NCBI GenBank assembly: GCA_964019165.1
Contig: OZ025284.1
Location: 788,185-852,184 of the forward strand
Source: Mastigias papua
Taxonomy: Eukaryota > Cnidaria > Scyphozoa > Rhizostomeae > Mastigiidae
Length of the DNA stretch: 64,000 nucleotides
Direction of reading: 5' to 3'
Shown: piece by piece, positions 1-13,700 of the stretch
Numbering within the stretch: position 1 is the stretch's first letter
Layout of the letters: each line of letters starts with the position of its first letter
Translations under genes and position numbers: made by a program
Notes under the pieces: generated by a model
The model's database searches: none
What the model was told of the DNA's origin: nothing
The model's input: the letters and a program-made list of their open reading frames with translations, nothing else

Positions 1-218
1 TGAAAAGACATGTAAATTAATAAATGAACTAAGAAATGGTTCTGTAAAAGCAAAAGCTGAATAAAACGATAATCCATGGTGGAAATTTAGTTATTTGGTT
101 ACTTATCATATAGATTCAGTACATTGCAAATTTATAAGGCTGTTGAGACAATAAATGTAATAATCCCGTAGTAATTCGAGTTAAAACTTCATGTCTACCT
201 CCCTTAAACCATGTTTCG

Positions 219-300
219 GGCGAGTGCCCGAGTGGTTACAGCACTTGGCTGCTGTGAGGGAGATCGATGGTTCGAGGCGAACTCTCAGGTCATGGTATAC
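219..300 (+). repeat. tRNA-derived sequence (SINE head or tRNA relic)
   Basis: The stretch contains a box A-like GCCCGAGTGGTTA near 228 and a box B-like GGTTCGAGGC near 269, spaced as in tRNA genes. A convincing anticodon stem and a full acceptor stem cannot be folded by eye, so a functional tRNA is unlikely. It reads best as the head of a tRNA-derived SINE or a decayed Ser/Leu-type tRNA copy. A mariner-like MITE begins at 304 directly after it. Confidence 0.45.
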
Positions 301-303
301 GTA

Positions 304-605
304 CACTACCGTTCAAAAAGTGTTGGGATGATTCGAAGTTTCGAAGGACGTTTATGTTAAAAGCTTTAAAAAGCATGCATTTGATCCTCTTCTATCAAAT
401 AAGACAACCGACTATTACAATGAAATTTTCATAGGAAATAAAGTTGAAGTGCTTCATAAACTCATTAGCATTTTTTACAATGTTTAGATATGCACTAGTC
501 GAAGATAAAGATTATGCATATCACAATAACTTTTTGCTGCCACACAAAAAAGTCGACGCGATCATTCCTTTATCGAATCGTCCCAATACTTTTTGAACAG
601 TAGTG
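304..605. mobile_element. Tc1/mariner-type MITE
   Basis: Inverted termini of about 35 bp open with CACTACCGTTCAAAAAGT at 304 and close with the near-exact reverse complement ending at 605. They are flanked by TA on both sides (302-303 and 606-607), the target duplication typical of Tc1/mariner. The interior of about 230 bp has no transposase frame, so the copy is non-autonomous. Confidence 0.75.
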
Positions 606-1314
606 TATGTTCCTTCATTTCATTTCACTGATTAGCTGTGTTACTAGGGTTGCATAACAAATCTGTGAACGCTAGAAGTATGAAACAGTACTTGAGTGCT
701 GTTTCTTTATATTTTCCGAATTCAGTCCGCGACAGAAGTAAATGTAAGGGTGGGGGTAACGTAGGGAGCACTTCTTGAAGACAAATCAGCCAAATTTGAA
801 CGACCGGAATTCACATGAAGACAAGATATTAACATGTTGTATGAGTTCCATGAAAACAAAGCCAATAAGTTTACATAGTATAAATTGCTAATAAGCATCA
901 ACGCCAGAAGTTAATAATTTCCAAAGCTCATTACTTAAGATTCGTTACAAAATATATGAAAGGAAAGAACAAGTAAATTCAATAATATTGTTGCTCGAAT
1001 GTAGCTAATATCAGTTCAAAGTTCTCGTGTGCATTGTGGTGCTAATGCTTCTTTCGAATATACTTGAAATCTGTTGAAATTCGGATGACTTTCTACGGGT
1101 AAGAAATATTTAAAATTCAATCACAAATTGAAAAAACCTAGGAATCATATCGAATGACAAAATTGGTTATTTATTGTATATTTTTGTTCCAAGAACTTAA
1201 GACGTGCACATGTGATATTGACACGTTACCAGCCCGTGACCACAACGTTGATAAGAACAACCACTGAATGAGGCATAACTAATTTAGAAAAGGACGAAAA
1301 ATAAATAAAAATTA

Positions 1315-4300
1315 TCAAGTTACCGGCATAATCAGAACGCCAGGGTTAGTCAAGTGGACTTCGTTCAAATTCGGCAACGGCAATCCTTTATTCAAGGCAG
1401 CTAAAGAGATTGCAAATTTACAAAAGTAAAACCTCAAATAAGGAAAAATTTCCTGTAATAAAGACAACTAAGGAATATTCTTAATCAATGGATAACAACA
1501 GTTCTCTACATCCGTATTGCCATTTGGTTATCCTTTTCTGATATGCCAACAAAAAGTGAGGTTTAATTGAAACCAGTGAATGACAAATTTTAACCAGTAG
1601 TGCAAAATAAGGAGAAAATAAAAATACGAACTTATTAAGAATCGATGAACAGATCCAAAACAATTGGCATTGATAGTTATAGCGAATATGATTATAAATT
1701 AGGGTGACAAAACTGTTAAAAGACTTGCCTTTTGCAGCTCTGAAAATGGCTGCCTCTATCAAGCTCTCAGAAAGGCGACCAAGTTGTGATGATACCTGTT
1801 ATGAAATCAAGGATACAGAATATCCATAAACTTAAGTTGAAATTTTGTCGGGAAATGGCATTTTAGGCCAGTGTAGCATAGCTGCCAAATGTGTGAGAAC
1901 CCTGTCAGGTCTATTTTCTCCCAACCTAATTCACCAATCATTAAGCAGGATTCTGATCACACATGCTAAGACTAGGCCATTGTTGCACGATGATTGGCCA
2001 ATTACGTTGAGAGAAAATAGACCTGACAGGGTTCTCATACATTTGGCGGCTGTTCTGGCAAGTGTATACAATAGTACTTCAGCAACCATAGTATCATTAT
2101 GAAATAGCCTCATTTCAGCGCTTCTATATCATTGACAATAATTGATTTCAAATACTCCATGTAATTTCATCAATTTTCTCTAAAGGGCCTGAGATTGAAA
2201 AACCTATTAAAACAGGTTGATGAAAATATCTGCGACTGTCTGGGGGTACCGGGGACAAAGTTTAAATGTTCTCAACTTTTGTGGCAGTGCCTACGGGTCC
2301 CGGTGACAGATACGGGTAGTGTGTTTCCAATGTGCCGTATGTGCCGTTGACTCCAATGGTGACGATGGTGGCCGGCACTTATCGGCTCATTGGAAACCAG
2401 GCCTAAGAGGATCATCTCTTTATTTACATAAGGTTCCAAATGCAATTCATATCTATTGGAAATAATAAAAAAGTCCTCAAGAGCATATACCCTCCTTATT
2501 GCTTGTTGAGGCAAACAAATAATTAAAATACAAATACATTTAAGTATCACACTCGATATTAAACACGTGCTTAATGAAACGTGATTCTGAGTGGAAAGTA
2601 ACAGGTTGTATATGCGCATGTCACACGCATTTCTGATGTCACTTAAGTTAAATAAATCTATATTTTGCTCTACTACGCATATCACTAATACTACGCAAAT
2701 ACTTTCTAAAGAAAAAACAAGATAAAAATGACCCCTTTGCTATACGAAAGAGCAAGCATTTTGTTTTAAATCAAAGCTCTTTATAAATGTCCTGTGGATA
2801 TTGTTCATATCCTTTCGGTTCCGAGGCTACGGGTGCTTCGAGGAGAAGCAAACCAACGTACCACTGTCTTGAGTTTGCTTCTCCACCTTTAACAATTCAG
2901 TTAGCGGACATAGTTCAAAATTTCATACAGTAAGACTGTGGAACATAGACAACAAAAAACTATAGCACTCACCTTCAATGGCTTAATATACCATTTGGCG
3001 ATTTTCATTTTGAAACTGAAAGCCAACAGAATAACATTACTTTCATTTCAACCACAACAACGAAGAACTCTCCAACAACGAAGAACTCTCCAAGCGGTGA
3101 TAATAGTATCTCTCCACTACATTCCCGAATTGTATTAAAAACAAATACTGAGATGATTTATGTAATCCTTTGTAGAGAAAAACCTGAGTGTAAAAATGCT
3201 AAGAACCTTGAACTCCAAATCATAACAATAAAGGATGAAGCATTGCAGAAAAACCCAAAGAGAACGTAGCAACATACGTGAATTTGTTCAATGTTCCTTT
3301 AATTTCCTTAGCCGTAACTCTAGGCGACACTGCAGCAGATACATCCTGCAAGAGAGGTGATATTCAAAGGTACTCACAGGGACGCCTGCCCGCACCGAGG
3401 GCAGGGGGGCAAGGTTCATATTAAGGGCGGATCATAAACATTTTTGCACTAAAATAATTAAGTCCTTGGAAAAGGGCAGGAGGGGCAGCTGCCCCTCCTG
3501 CCCCCCCCCCAGCGTAGGCGTCCCTGGGTACTCATATGCAAATGATATACAGCATACTATTTAATACTAATTTAAAACAATTCATTAAGCTATATTACAT
3601 AATGTCCTATGAGATTATACGATAATACATAGACATAATTTCCATATAGTATCACGTTGTATTATACTATATTCCATTGTACTTCATTTTGCTATATCAT
3701 GCTATATTGTATTATGTTATACTACATTACATTATATTTAATCATATTATACTATATGATACTATATTAGGAAAGAAGAAACAAAACTGTATTTTGAACG
3801 TATACATTGGGGAGTGTAGAATCATAATCAATAATCACTAATCAATAATCAATAATCATAATCATTTATCACGGATGCTGTTTTCGATTGCTACACAAAA
3901 GCCATACGGAATACAAGAAAAAGCGTTCTCGTCCCTCCTCCGTTTATTCAGCACTGAAGAGTAATGTCCAGGCTATAGTTGATACAAACTACGTTAGATT
4001 TCATAGCACAAGGGACGTTTTGGTTGATTCCAAAGTCATCCTATTCAATAACTACACGACTCAATATTAAATCGGCTGTAAAAACATACCAAATTCAATG
4101 TAAATAGGTTGACAGTTTGTCCATTTTTGAGCACAACTTTGAAATCTACAGCTGCAAACAAGAACAACGTAGCTTGGCCTCTTTTCATCTCAAACATTGG
4201 TGGTTTATAAGAATGAAGATGCAACCAAACAGGACGATCTGGGAACTCATCATTCAGCTGACAAAAAAGTTAACATATTGTTCAATATAATGTCTGCATG

Positions 4301-4659
4301 GTTACATATTAAGCTTATGCGTAATAGTTGATGATGATGATGGCTAGCCCATGGTTGGAGACCTCCTCGTGGTGGCAAGCGGGCACAGAGAGACTCTGCC
4401 CTTAAGTTGATAGTGATTCACTTCGCGAAGATTCAGAATTGGGGCAGATGTTGACGACCTGTGGCAAACTGTCCAACCAGGCCCCTTCAGTGAAAGTCAG
4501 GCACAGCAGCTTCAGGCTGCAGCTCTGATAAGTAACTGTTGGGGTAACAGAGTGGATTGAGTGTAGCCGACTCAATCACCTCTTCTAAACAATTTGAAGG
4601 CGACACTGACCTCAGGGTCAGCCTAGGCCCCGTAAGGGGCGTACAGGAACAGACAGACA

Positions 4660-4734
<75 letters not shown>

Positions 4735-7700
4735 AATGATGATGATGATGGTAGTGATGAAAATGAAAAAAAGAATATGGCTATAATGAGTTGCAAAAAT
4801 CAGTAATTACAAAAAGAAGTACAAAATCGAATGCAACAAACAAACACACTGAATGGCTCTAAAAAGGGTTAACAAACAACAAGCATAAAATAGATACAAT
4901 AGATACCGTAAATATCGTGAAAACAGAGAAAATGCAGAAAACAAACTTTGAGCGTATTTTCATACCTTTCTAAAAATATTGCCTAATTGTTTCGTATTCA
5001 GATACCTTTTTATAAGCCAAGGAATCTGTAGTGTTAGAAAGAAGGAGAAGGGTATTACGTGGAAGACTAATCTTTTATGGCTTGCATCAAATTAAAAAGA
5101 AATCCAACACATAGAAATACAAATGAGAAAAGAAAAGAAATCAAAGTGATCTTGCGGTACTACTAGGCTTCATATAAAATCCAACAATAGCGAGAAAATT
5201 CATCACCATATTTTCAATACCATCTCTGGATAGCAGTGTGAATTGAAACAAATAATAGAACCAATAATGTTCCTCCAAAAACGGGCATTAAATTCCATTC
5301 CTATATCAGTAGTGAAATGTAGCTTTGCGTGTCGGATACATTGGGTATTACATGTGCTTGAAAACAAAACCACAAGTGCGAGCTTTCTATGCAAATGTTA
5401 CCAGTTCCCAAACATACGTTTTTAACAGACCATCTGCTACTATGAATGTAGTACATTGCATAGCAGGGGTGCCATGGAGGGGGCTCGGGGGGCTCGGTCC
5501 CTTGTTAAAATGAAGAGAGCTTTCGGGGGGCTCAGCCCCCTTTCAATGAGCAGATATGCTGGTTTGGGCCATTCCTAGTTTGGTGGTATGAGCCGGTATG
5601 CATTTGTACAGTTCAGAGTGAAATATTGGGTGTGGTCACAGGTGTGGTCCACAGAATGCACCTGGCACAGCCCCCATTGTTGATTTTTATGCTGGCCCCC
5701 TTGCTAACTTTGTAGGACGGCACCATTGGTTGCAAACCACATTATCACTCTTCATCTGTCAAACAGTGTTTCAAATTTCACCAAAATATCAAATGCAACA
5801 TTTACAAGCAGAAAAATACGGTAAAAAGGAAATAAATTAGGAGCTAACTCTGCTTTTCTGTGTGATATTAAGGGCAAGCAATCCAGCATTGTGGTAAACT
5901 TCACCAGCAGTATTTAAAGTATAGTCAGTTAGCCAGAAGTACAGCATATTCTTATTGTCAGCAGTTGCTTCAAAACTTGGAACTTGTAGCGAGCTGTGCT
6001 TTTTTGGGTTCTTTCTTTCAAGAAACTCGCCCTAGATTTGAGAGCAAAGCCAAATATGAAAATCAGGCCAATAGCAGCGATCCCTGTTAACAACACGTCA
6101 TGGACAATGAAAAATAAATCAGTTTTTAGAATATCATATCTACAGTAATAGATAAGAATTATGGCGAAGTGGCGGTATCAATAGTTCGGATAAAAGTAAT
6201 CCAACCAAGATATCTTATATACAATATATACATAATTTAACAACTCTACTAACCATAACTTTAGCACACTAATCTCGAATCCAGCCTTTTCCTCGTCTTT
6301 CTCTTCTCTTTTCTATTCTCCTTCTACTCCGTTCTACTCTAGTTCTACTCCAACTCTATTCTACAACAGTGAAACTACACACGTGACTAGCATTCCGTTC
6401 CAGACTCCTTCACAAAACTGTGAGCAGGGGTGTGGTCGTGTGTACCTACCACAATGTTAAAAAGGCCGTGGGTGAAATCATGATACGCACGAGTCAAGTT
6501 ATTGATAATAAAGTCTGTTAAACAGGCCTGAAAATAGGCCATCGGCTCCGGTTAAAACCGGCTGATATTGCAAATGCACCGGCTGATATTGCAAATGCAC
6601 CGGCTGATATTGCAAATGCACCGGCTGATATTGCAAATGCACCGGCTGATATTGCAAATGCACCGGCTGATATTGCAAATGCACTGGCTGATATTGCAAA
6701 TGCACCGGCTGATATTGCAAATGCACCGGCTGGATCACAGTGATTCTACCGGCGCAAGTTGCATTCTTATTCTGAACCTAGCCTTTTTAGCAGACGAATT
6801 CGTGTTATTCCAGTCATAACATAACATAGCCAACTTGACTTAAAATCACTGCTATTGAATTTGACACAACAGTTGCATTCAAGCATTGCAAAACTCCTAC
6901 AGGTTTCCCTGTTGGGGCCTGCCATGATGGGGCCCTTGCAAAACAGCCAAATGTATCGTAAATTTTCAGGCCTTTTACAAATGACTAAGAAGGCACGTTG
7001 ATTTAGCCTCGCTGCTGATTCTCAGTGTAAGATCTATCCTTTACATTCTCCCACCCCCTTCAAGGAGGAAAATATGCTCAACTTTCGTGATCAGATCATC
7101 AAGGCCATCAACATGATGAAATGATTCTGTATGCATGATAATGATTACGCGGAAATCACACAAAACCCGAGAAAATATCCATAAAACTGTAATCAAGTGG
7201 CTTGTGATCAAGCCATCAATGCTATCACTACGCATAAATGAATGAAAGATTATAGTTAAGAGATTATAGTTGTCTAGAAATCATACACACCCTGACAAAG
7301 ATATCCATAAAACTGGATTTAAACGATGGTGGTACAGACAAGCTGTAGTCCAGTATCGCATATTTATCAATAGGTTTTCTGACTGAAAAATAATTATAAG
7401 GAATAGCGTAAATTAAAAGCAAAAGCAATATGAACAGAAGTTATCACCACTCCAAGACATACAAATGTTAGGTGCACTTTAAGTAGCTTGTCAGGCGCAC
7501 AACTCCTCCAAGAAGGCAACCAAACGCGCATTATTCCTGTAAACGTGCAGCCAATCAGATGCACTACTGCTTTAGCAATGTAGCCAATCAGAACACTGTT
7601 TCTTCAAAACAAGTAGCCAATAATAAGACACGGTGAATTCGATATGCGTTTTCCGCTCTTCGTGTAATCAAAAAAGTGAAGATAAGAAACGACAGGCAAT

Positions 7701-10700
7701 AAATGGATCATGTAGCATTGCGAACAGGGTGGAAGAAACATCTCAGTGAGCCATTAAAGGATACAATGCGAGCTCCTTCGCACCAAGTCAAATCCAAATA
7801 CAACTCCTATATGTTATAAAAACATGAAAAGGGTTGGCTTATGAGAACGGTGACCAAGATGAAACATAAACTGACGAAAGATACCTTGAAACTCTGCAAG
7901 TTCTTCCTTTCCACGCTTCCTGATCGACTCTCGTGCAGAATTACACATCTGTAAAAAGGAATCGGTACTATCAAAGATAAGAGTCATTATATCAAACTAA
8001 GTGTTTCCCTAAATTTCAAACGAATACTGCAAAACCAGATTAACATGAAAGGACCAGATCATCTGACTCTTATGATACGGCAAGCAATTCTCTCTAGAAA
8101 GTTTCTGTATCATGGCAATCCAAGCAAAACACGAAGGTAGGAAAATGTTGACGGACAACTGTTAGCCTACTCATTAAATGAAAAAAACAACAAGCATAAC
8201 CTCAAGTGGCTTGCTATTCATACGAACTGTCCTTAAGAGTGTGTAGTGTATCAAAAAATATCCAATGGCCCTGATAGCCTTGATTATGGTTGTGTGCAAT
8301 ATTTGTCTGCAATGGTTGTGTGCAATGTTTTTATCTGCAATGGCTGTGTGCAATGCAATGGTTTACAATGCAATATGATAGCATGCAATGGTAGAAGTGG
8401 TGTGATATCTAATGATCTCGTAGATACTTACAAGATCAGCAACTGTCTTCTTTAACGACCTCTCAACAAATCCACTTAAGAGATTGTACAGCCAGCTATA
8501 GAAAAGAATGAAAAGTTCTGGCAAAAAGGTAAGAACTCCATTGATGATAACAAAAAAAACCAAGAGTGTACTAGGCCCTAAAGATTTTCCCAAAGTTCGA
8601 TTTGAGCTTTGACCTCTATTGGGGAAAAATCCCATGCATTTTTCAAACTTAAGTCTGTTCGCTATAAAGATTGAATATGAAACACCTTTGACAATTAAAT
8701 GAGAACATATACCTAACTGAAGACTTCGAGAAATGAATCTTTAAATGATCAACATTCGATCTGCACCAGTTAACATCGACTGTTGGATGTCCTGTAGGTG
8801 ATCTTCCTAAATTAAGATCAATACGTACGATAGAAAAGTTGTCTTTCAGCAAGTCAGCAGACAAGCAGCCTCCAAATACAGCGCGATAACATTTTGGTAA
8901 CTGTAGGTTGTATTGTGTAATAAACATTCCAAGAGGATATAAAGCCAAAACAAAAGTAGTGAAAAAGGGTGAAGGAAAAAGGTGGAAAGATGAAAAGAGA
9001 ATATGGAGAGGTACCAAAACTTTGGATTACTAAATTCATTGAAAGGAAATCCTGTAAAAACCACTCCGTGGAGCAATTTCAAAAACGTAATCAAATATTG
9101 AACCATCTCTTTGAGTGATACCTATTGTGAAGAGACATACGAGGTTGAGCGAATATAGAAGGTAGCCAGGAGAAAGAAAACGAATCGATAGTGGCCAAAT
9201 TCCATTAAAATCAAGTTGCATAATGTTGCATAGTGCTACATAACGTTGCATCTCTTACCGAAACGCAACGATAGTGAAAAACTGATTCCACTTGCATCAG
9301 CACTAATTCCGACGGTGTCACGAATCTTGAACCTATAGAACGCAAAGAAAACATCAGCGTAACCATACCTAAATATAACATAAATTTTCTGATCTTCAAT
9401 GGATTAACTGCAGACCTCAACATTGAACCTTCTGTATTAACTTTAAAAGAAAATTAGATAGTCTAGGTTTTGAATGTCAGTCAATTTTATTCTTTCCTTT
9501 TCAACTGTTTTACCTTTTCAATTTTCACAGGACGTTTATTGATGGCAGTAGTTGTGTACCGAAAAAAGTTATCCTGTATAAATATGTATAACTTCAGATA
9601 TTCAGATTTTTAGATTTTCAGATTTTTATATTTTAACTTCGATCAACAGCCTACGCACAATCTATTTTACAGTCAAAAACAGCTACGGATAGAACTAAAG
9701 AAGTAATATGAACAAAACATGGCTAAAACTAAAACTACTAAACATAACGACAAGATTGAATAAAAACAGGAAGTAAAACAATCTGCTCTATCCATTCAAT
9801 CTATGGCAGGCTGTACTCAACGTATAGGTTAACCCAATTTCTCAATATCAGTTATGAAGATGTAAAACATTATGTTTCATTTTGCTACAAACTATTGTAT
9901 ATTCTGACTACAAAACTGGTCACTTTGTCGAGACTCAATCATCATGAATGTTTCGTAACTATTCACAGATTCATAGTCATCATATACACCAAAGGTCACC
10001 TTTTGTTAAAGGTCAAAGGTCACAGTGTGACCTTTTTACAACAGATCAGATAACTGAAAGAATGACGAGCGCGAGCCGCATAACCGCATAACCGCTCTAT
10101 AGTTGCGAGCCAGAATGAAAGCTCTGGTGACATGATGGCAAGTCAAAAAGAAAAAGAAACAGATGAAATAAAATGAATTGTGGATGACTACGAAAAACTG
10201 GCGCCAACAGGAACACAGAAACAGCATCTTAAACATAGTTATACTACCATAAAATGAACGAGAAAACTAGCACTCTAACATCGAGTATAGCCGGCGGGCC
10301 AGATAGAACGCCGTCGTGGGCCGTAACAGGCCCGCTGACCGTAGTTTGGTGACCCCTGTTATATATGAATGCAATATCTATGCATCAGTCTTTGAATTGA
10401 CACTTAAGTGTACTCACCACCCCACTTTCTTTTCATACTTTATTTCACCTTCAAGAGCGAGTGATACACCCGATACAGCCGCTTGAAGACCTTTTCCATA
10501 ATCGGGGCGAAGCGAGTTGGAACCAATGTTAAACCTCTTTAAATGAAGGCTGTATAAAGACAACAGCAGTTATGGTCAAGAAAGACTGTAATTTAGTCTG
10601 GCTATCTGGATGCATTTTTGTTTTTGACGGAAAATCCGGCATTAGCATTGAATTTTCACTACGGGTTTCCGAAATAAAATGAAGAGAATAGTCCTACTTT

Positions 10701-13700
10701 GCAATGTAATATAATGTCTTGGTTTGCAGTTTAAAATGAAAATCAAGAATCAAAGAAGAGCCTTACTATTCAGTAATTTATCAACATTCTTAGATGATAC
10801 TAGAGTATCCTCATTGCAGCATATGTACAGAATAAACACAAAATTTTTAGTAACTGAATCTGATCTTCCAAGGGTCCATCTTTCAGGTTTATGCTCCTCG
10901 GTGTGCGTTGACGAATTTCAGCGTGAATTAAAGCCCCCAAAGAAGACACAGGCTGCGGTTCACAATGAATATTTGTGTACTATGGTACTTAATATTCTAA
11001 GCGGCCTAGTCCCTCAATATTTTTGCGGTAGATTCGAAAGAAACCCAGTAAACTTTACAATCCTTTAAAATATTGCAACACATTTAAGGTTGCTTAAAAG
11101 TTTCCAAAGATGAAAATGCTTATACCATAGCGGTGAAAATTTTTTGAATAGCACGCCAGAAGACAAAGAACATCCTCATTCTAAGAGTTTTTAAAATTCT
11201 TATTTAGAAAACAATTCATGATGGTGTACGAGTAACTACAAACATATTGCTGTTTTCTCTTTCAACACTGCATTCACCGCTTCGATTTTAGATTTTACTG
11301 CAAACTTTGTACATCTTAAGTTCTTTCGTAAATCAGGTTTCTTATTGCTGAAGGATGCTCCTCCTCACACATTTGAAATGCGATGAAAATGCAAACTCGG
11401 GAGTGACTAAAACACTTGTGTGTATATGATTGTCTCTTCTTTAAAACGAGGCCAATTTGCTATACTAGGTTACAGGCAAAAATCGAGGCGACCAAAGTTA
11501 TTGTAAGACAAAAAGCTTCTCGTGTCTATTCCCGACAGACCAACAAACTTCTCTTTAGAAATGACACGAAATTGCTATGCAATTCCGATATGAAAAAAGT
11601 TGCATGAACTACATCACATAAAATAGAAGCAAGTTATGACAAGTACCTATGAAAATTACTTACTTTCGGGCAGTAAATTTAACTCCACTTGATTTCCCTG
11701 AGAAATCTTTCAACTTCATCTTTGCAATATCTCCTTTCAAGATATTCACAGCTTCATTGATCGCTTAACAAAGAAATCAAACGACAATTTTACCATAAAT
11801 GACAAGTACGTGCAATAAAAAGAATTCGGACACTAATACTGGCCATGTGTCGTGATAGGCAGAGCTTAATATTGTTATTTGCTTGCAAAAAATTAATCAT
11901 AGACTGTCTCTGACTTGTGTTATACAACTTTTGCTTTTTTTTCAGATTTTATTTATGTTTAAACAACTTCCTGGAAACAGAAGTCGATAGATAAGGCGTG
12001 TTGCATGGATCACGAGGTAGAACTTGCCTTCATCTAGGATGGAGACAGCAATCAGGGACGCAGCTACCGGGGGGGGATATGATGGGGTGTGCACCACCTC
12101 CCCAACTTTTCTGATCATGGGAAGATTCAGGTAAAATTTGGTCATTACATTGTTAAAATCAGGTTCCTGTCGAAGAATTGAAAGACACACATCTACAAAC
12201 TTAAGAATTCAAGGCCACACACTCTTCCCCAACCAATGGGTTCTTGGGACCTCTCTGACAGCAATATTACGGCCTATGAGAAGTGAAGTCACCTATATGC
12301 AAATTAAATCTCTACCTACTTCTACCTTTCAAATATCATCGGTATTATGAGTTTTATGGAAATGAGGTGACGTCCGGCATCTAACTGCTTTCTATAAAGA
12401 GCCAAGCTCAAGACCTAGTTCCAAAAGTTCCTTATTTATGGACCTCCAAAGATCAAATTGTAGCACTACGAATTCCTTAACAGTTCCTTAATCTTCACTC
12501 CGCATTCAGTGCCATACATATGGCACAGACACAAGTAAACATTGAAGCTCTGAATATTGCCTTTAATTTTGGTCATAACTTAAGACGAATGAAGCATGAA
12601 ACACTTGACAGAAGAACAATCTATGCTGGTTTTGGCTGCAAATGAATAGAGCCGATCTTTATTCTTGATTGTTTGGGTAATACAAATTGTTCAAATTGAA
12701 AAGTTCCTTAGGGAATGTTCCTTTAGTAGTATAAGTTCTTTAAATATTTTGGCATTCTACATGTAGGTACCTTATAAAAAAGCTTGTACTCCATTTGTCT
12801 GCAGGGGCCTGGGGAATACTTAACATCATTTGCTGAGATTCAAACCTGTCTATCAACAAAACATCAGATCTCCCTAATTGTCTTGGATAAACAGCATACA
12901 TGCTGATCTACCACCATGAGGTAACCATAACGTGCGATTGGATGCTGTGACAGGAAATTCTACCTTGAAAATGTGATACTTATGACGCAATTCAAGGACA
13001 GAATGAAAGCGAAAGCCTCTCTATGCTTCAACTCTGATGTAGAGCAGCATCACAACCCATAGTGAATCCTACCACCCTGAATACTGTAGCCCCTTACCAA
13101 CTATGAGGCTGTAGTAGTCACCCTGAATGCTAAGGATAGAACGCTCTGAATATCTTTGGAGTACGCTATTGACTTTGTTCACTCCTGAAAAGGTTCTGTG
13201 TAAACAAGTGTGTTTGCAATTCATTTCTTTCGTATTACTTCATGCTACATGTGTCTAAATCACTACAAAAGCAAAAGACCTGCTCTGTCTCCGTTTATTA
13301 TCTTTGTGTCCATTTGTTATCTTTGATATACGCCTGCGGCTAACGGACCATTGCAGAACGTCGTGTGTGTTTACGTCCGGTGTTAGCGCGCATTCTGAAA
13401 CACAAGGACTGCATTTGAGCCACAAGAAGTGCCCTTTGAAGGAAATCTGTCAAACTTTACAGCATGGCTATACATATAAGAAAAAATTCTGGGTTAGAGT
13501 GTGTGTCCCAAGAAAAAGCCCTTAGAGTGTCCGATTCCAAGCTAGGTCATAGGGACAAAAAGGTTCAAATGCAACCGTTTCTAATCATTTTAATGGCTAC
13601 ACCTGGCTACACTACTGCTTGCACTTCTATCTACATATGAAATGCAAAGCCATACTTACTGTAATCCAGGCCTTTCTGCGTCACTCGTAGCTGAATGCCT

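Noticed and set aside
5461..5740. G-rich block starting GCAGGGGTGCC and ending GGACGGCACC
   Set aside because: The ends pair only partly and no target duplication is visible, so a MITE call is not justified.
6499..6819. Open frames on both strands with a seven-residue period
   Set aside because: By-product of the 21-bp minisatellite inside an intron.
10724..11068. Plus-strand open frame of 114 codons
   Set aside because: It lies in an intron of the BPI-like gene on the opposite strand, has no recognisable domain and no splice context; kept as unexplained.
12045..12120. CAGGGACGCAGCTACCGGGG-like start resembling a hAT terminus
   Set aside because: No matching opposite end or 8-bp duplication was found nearby.
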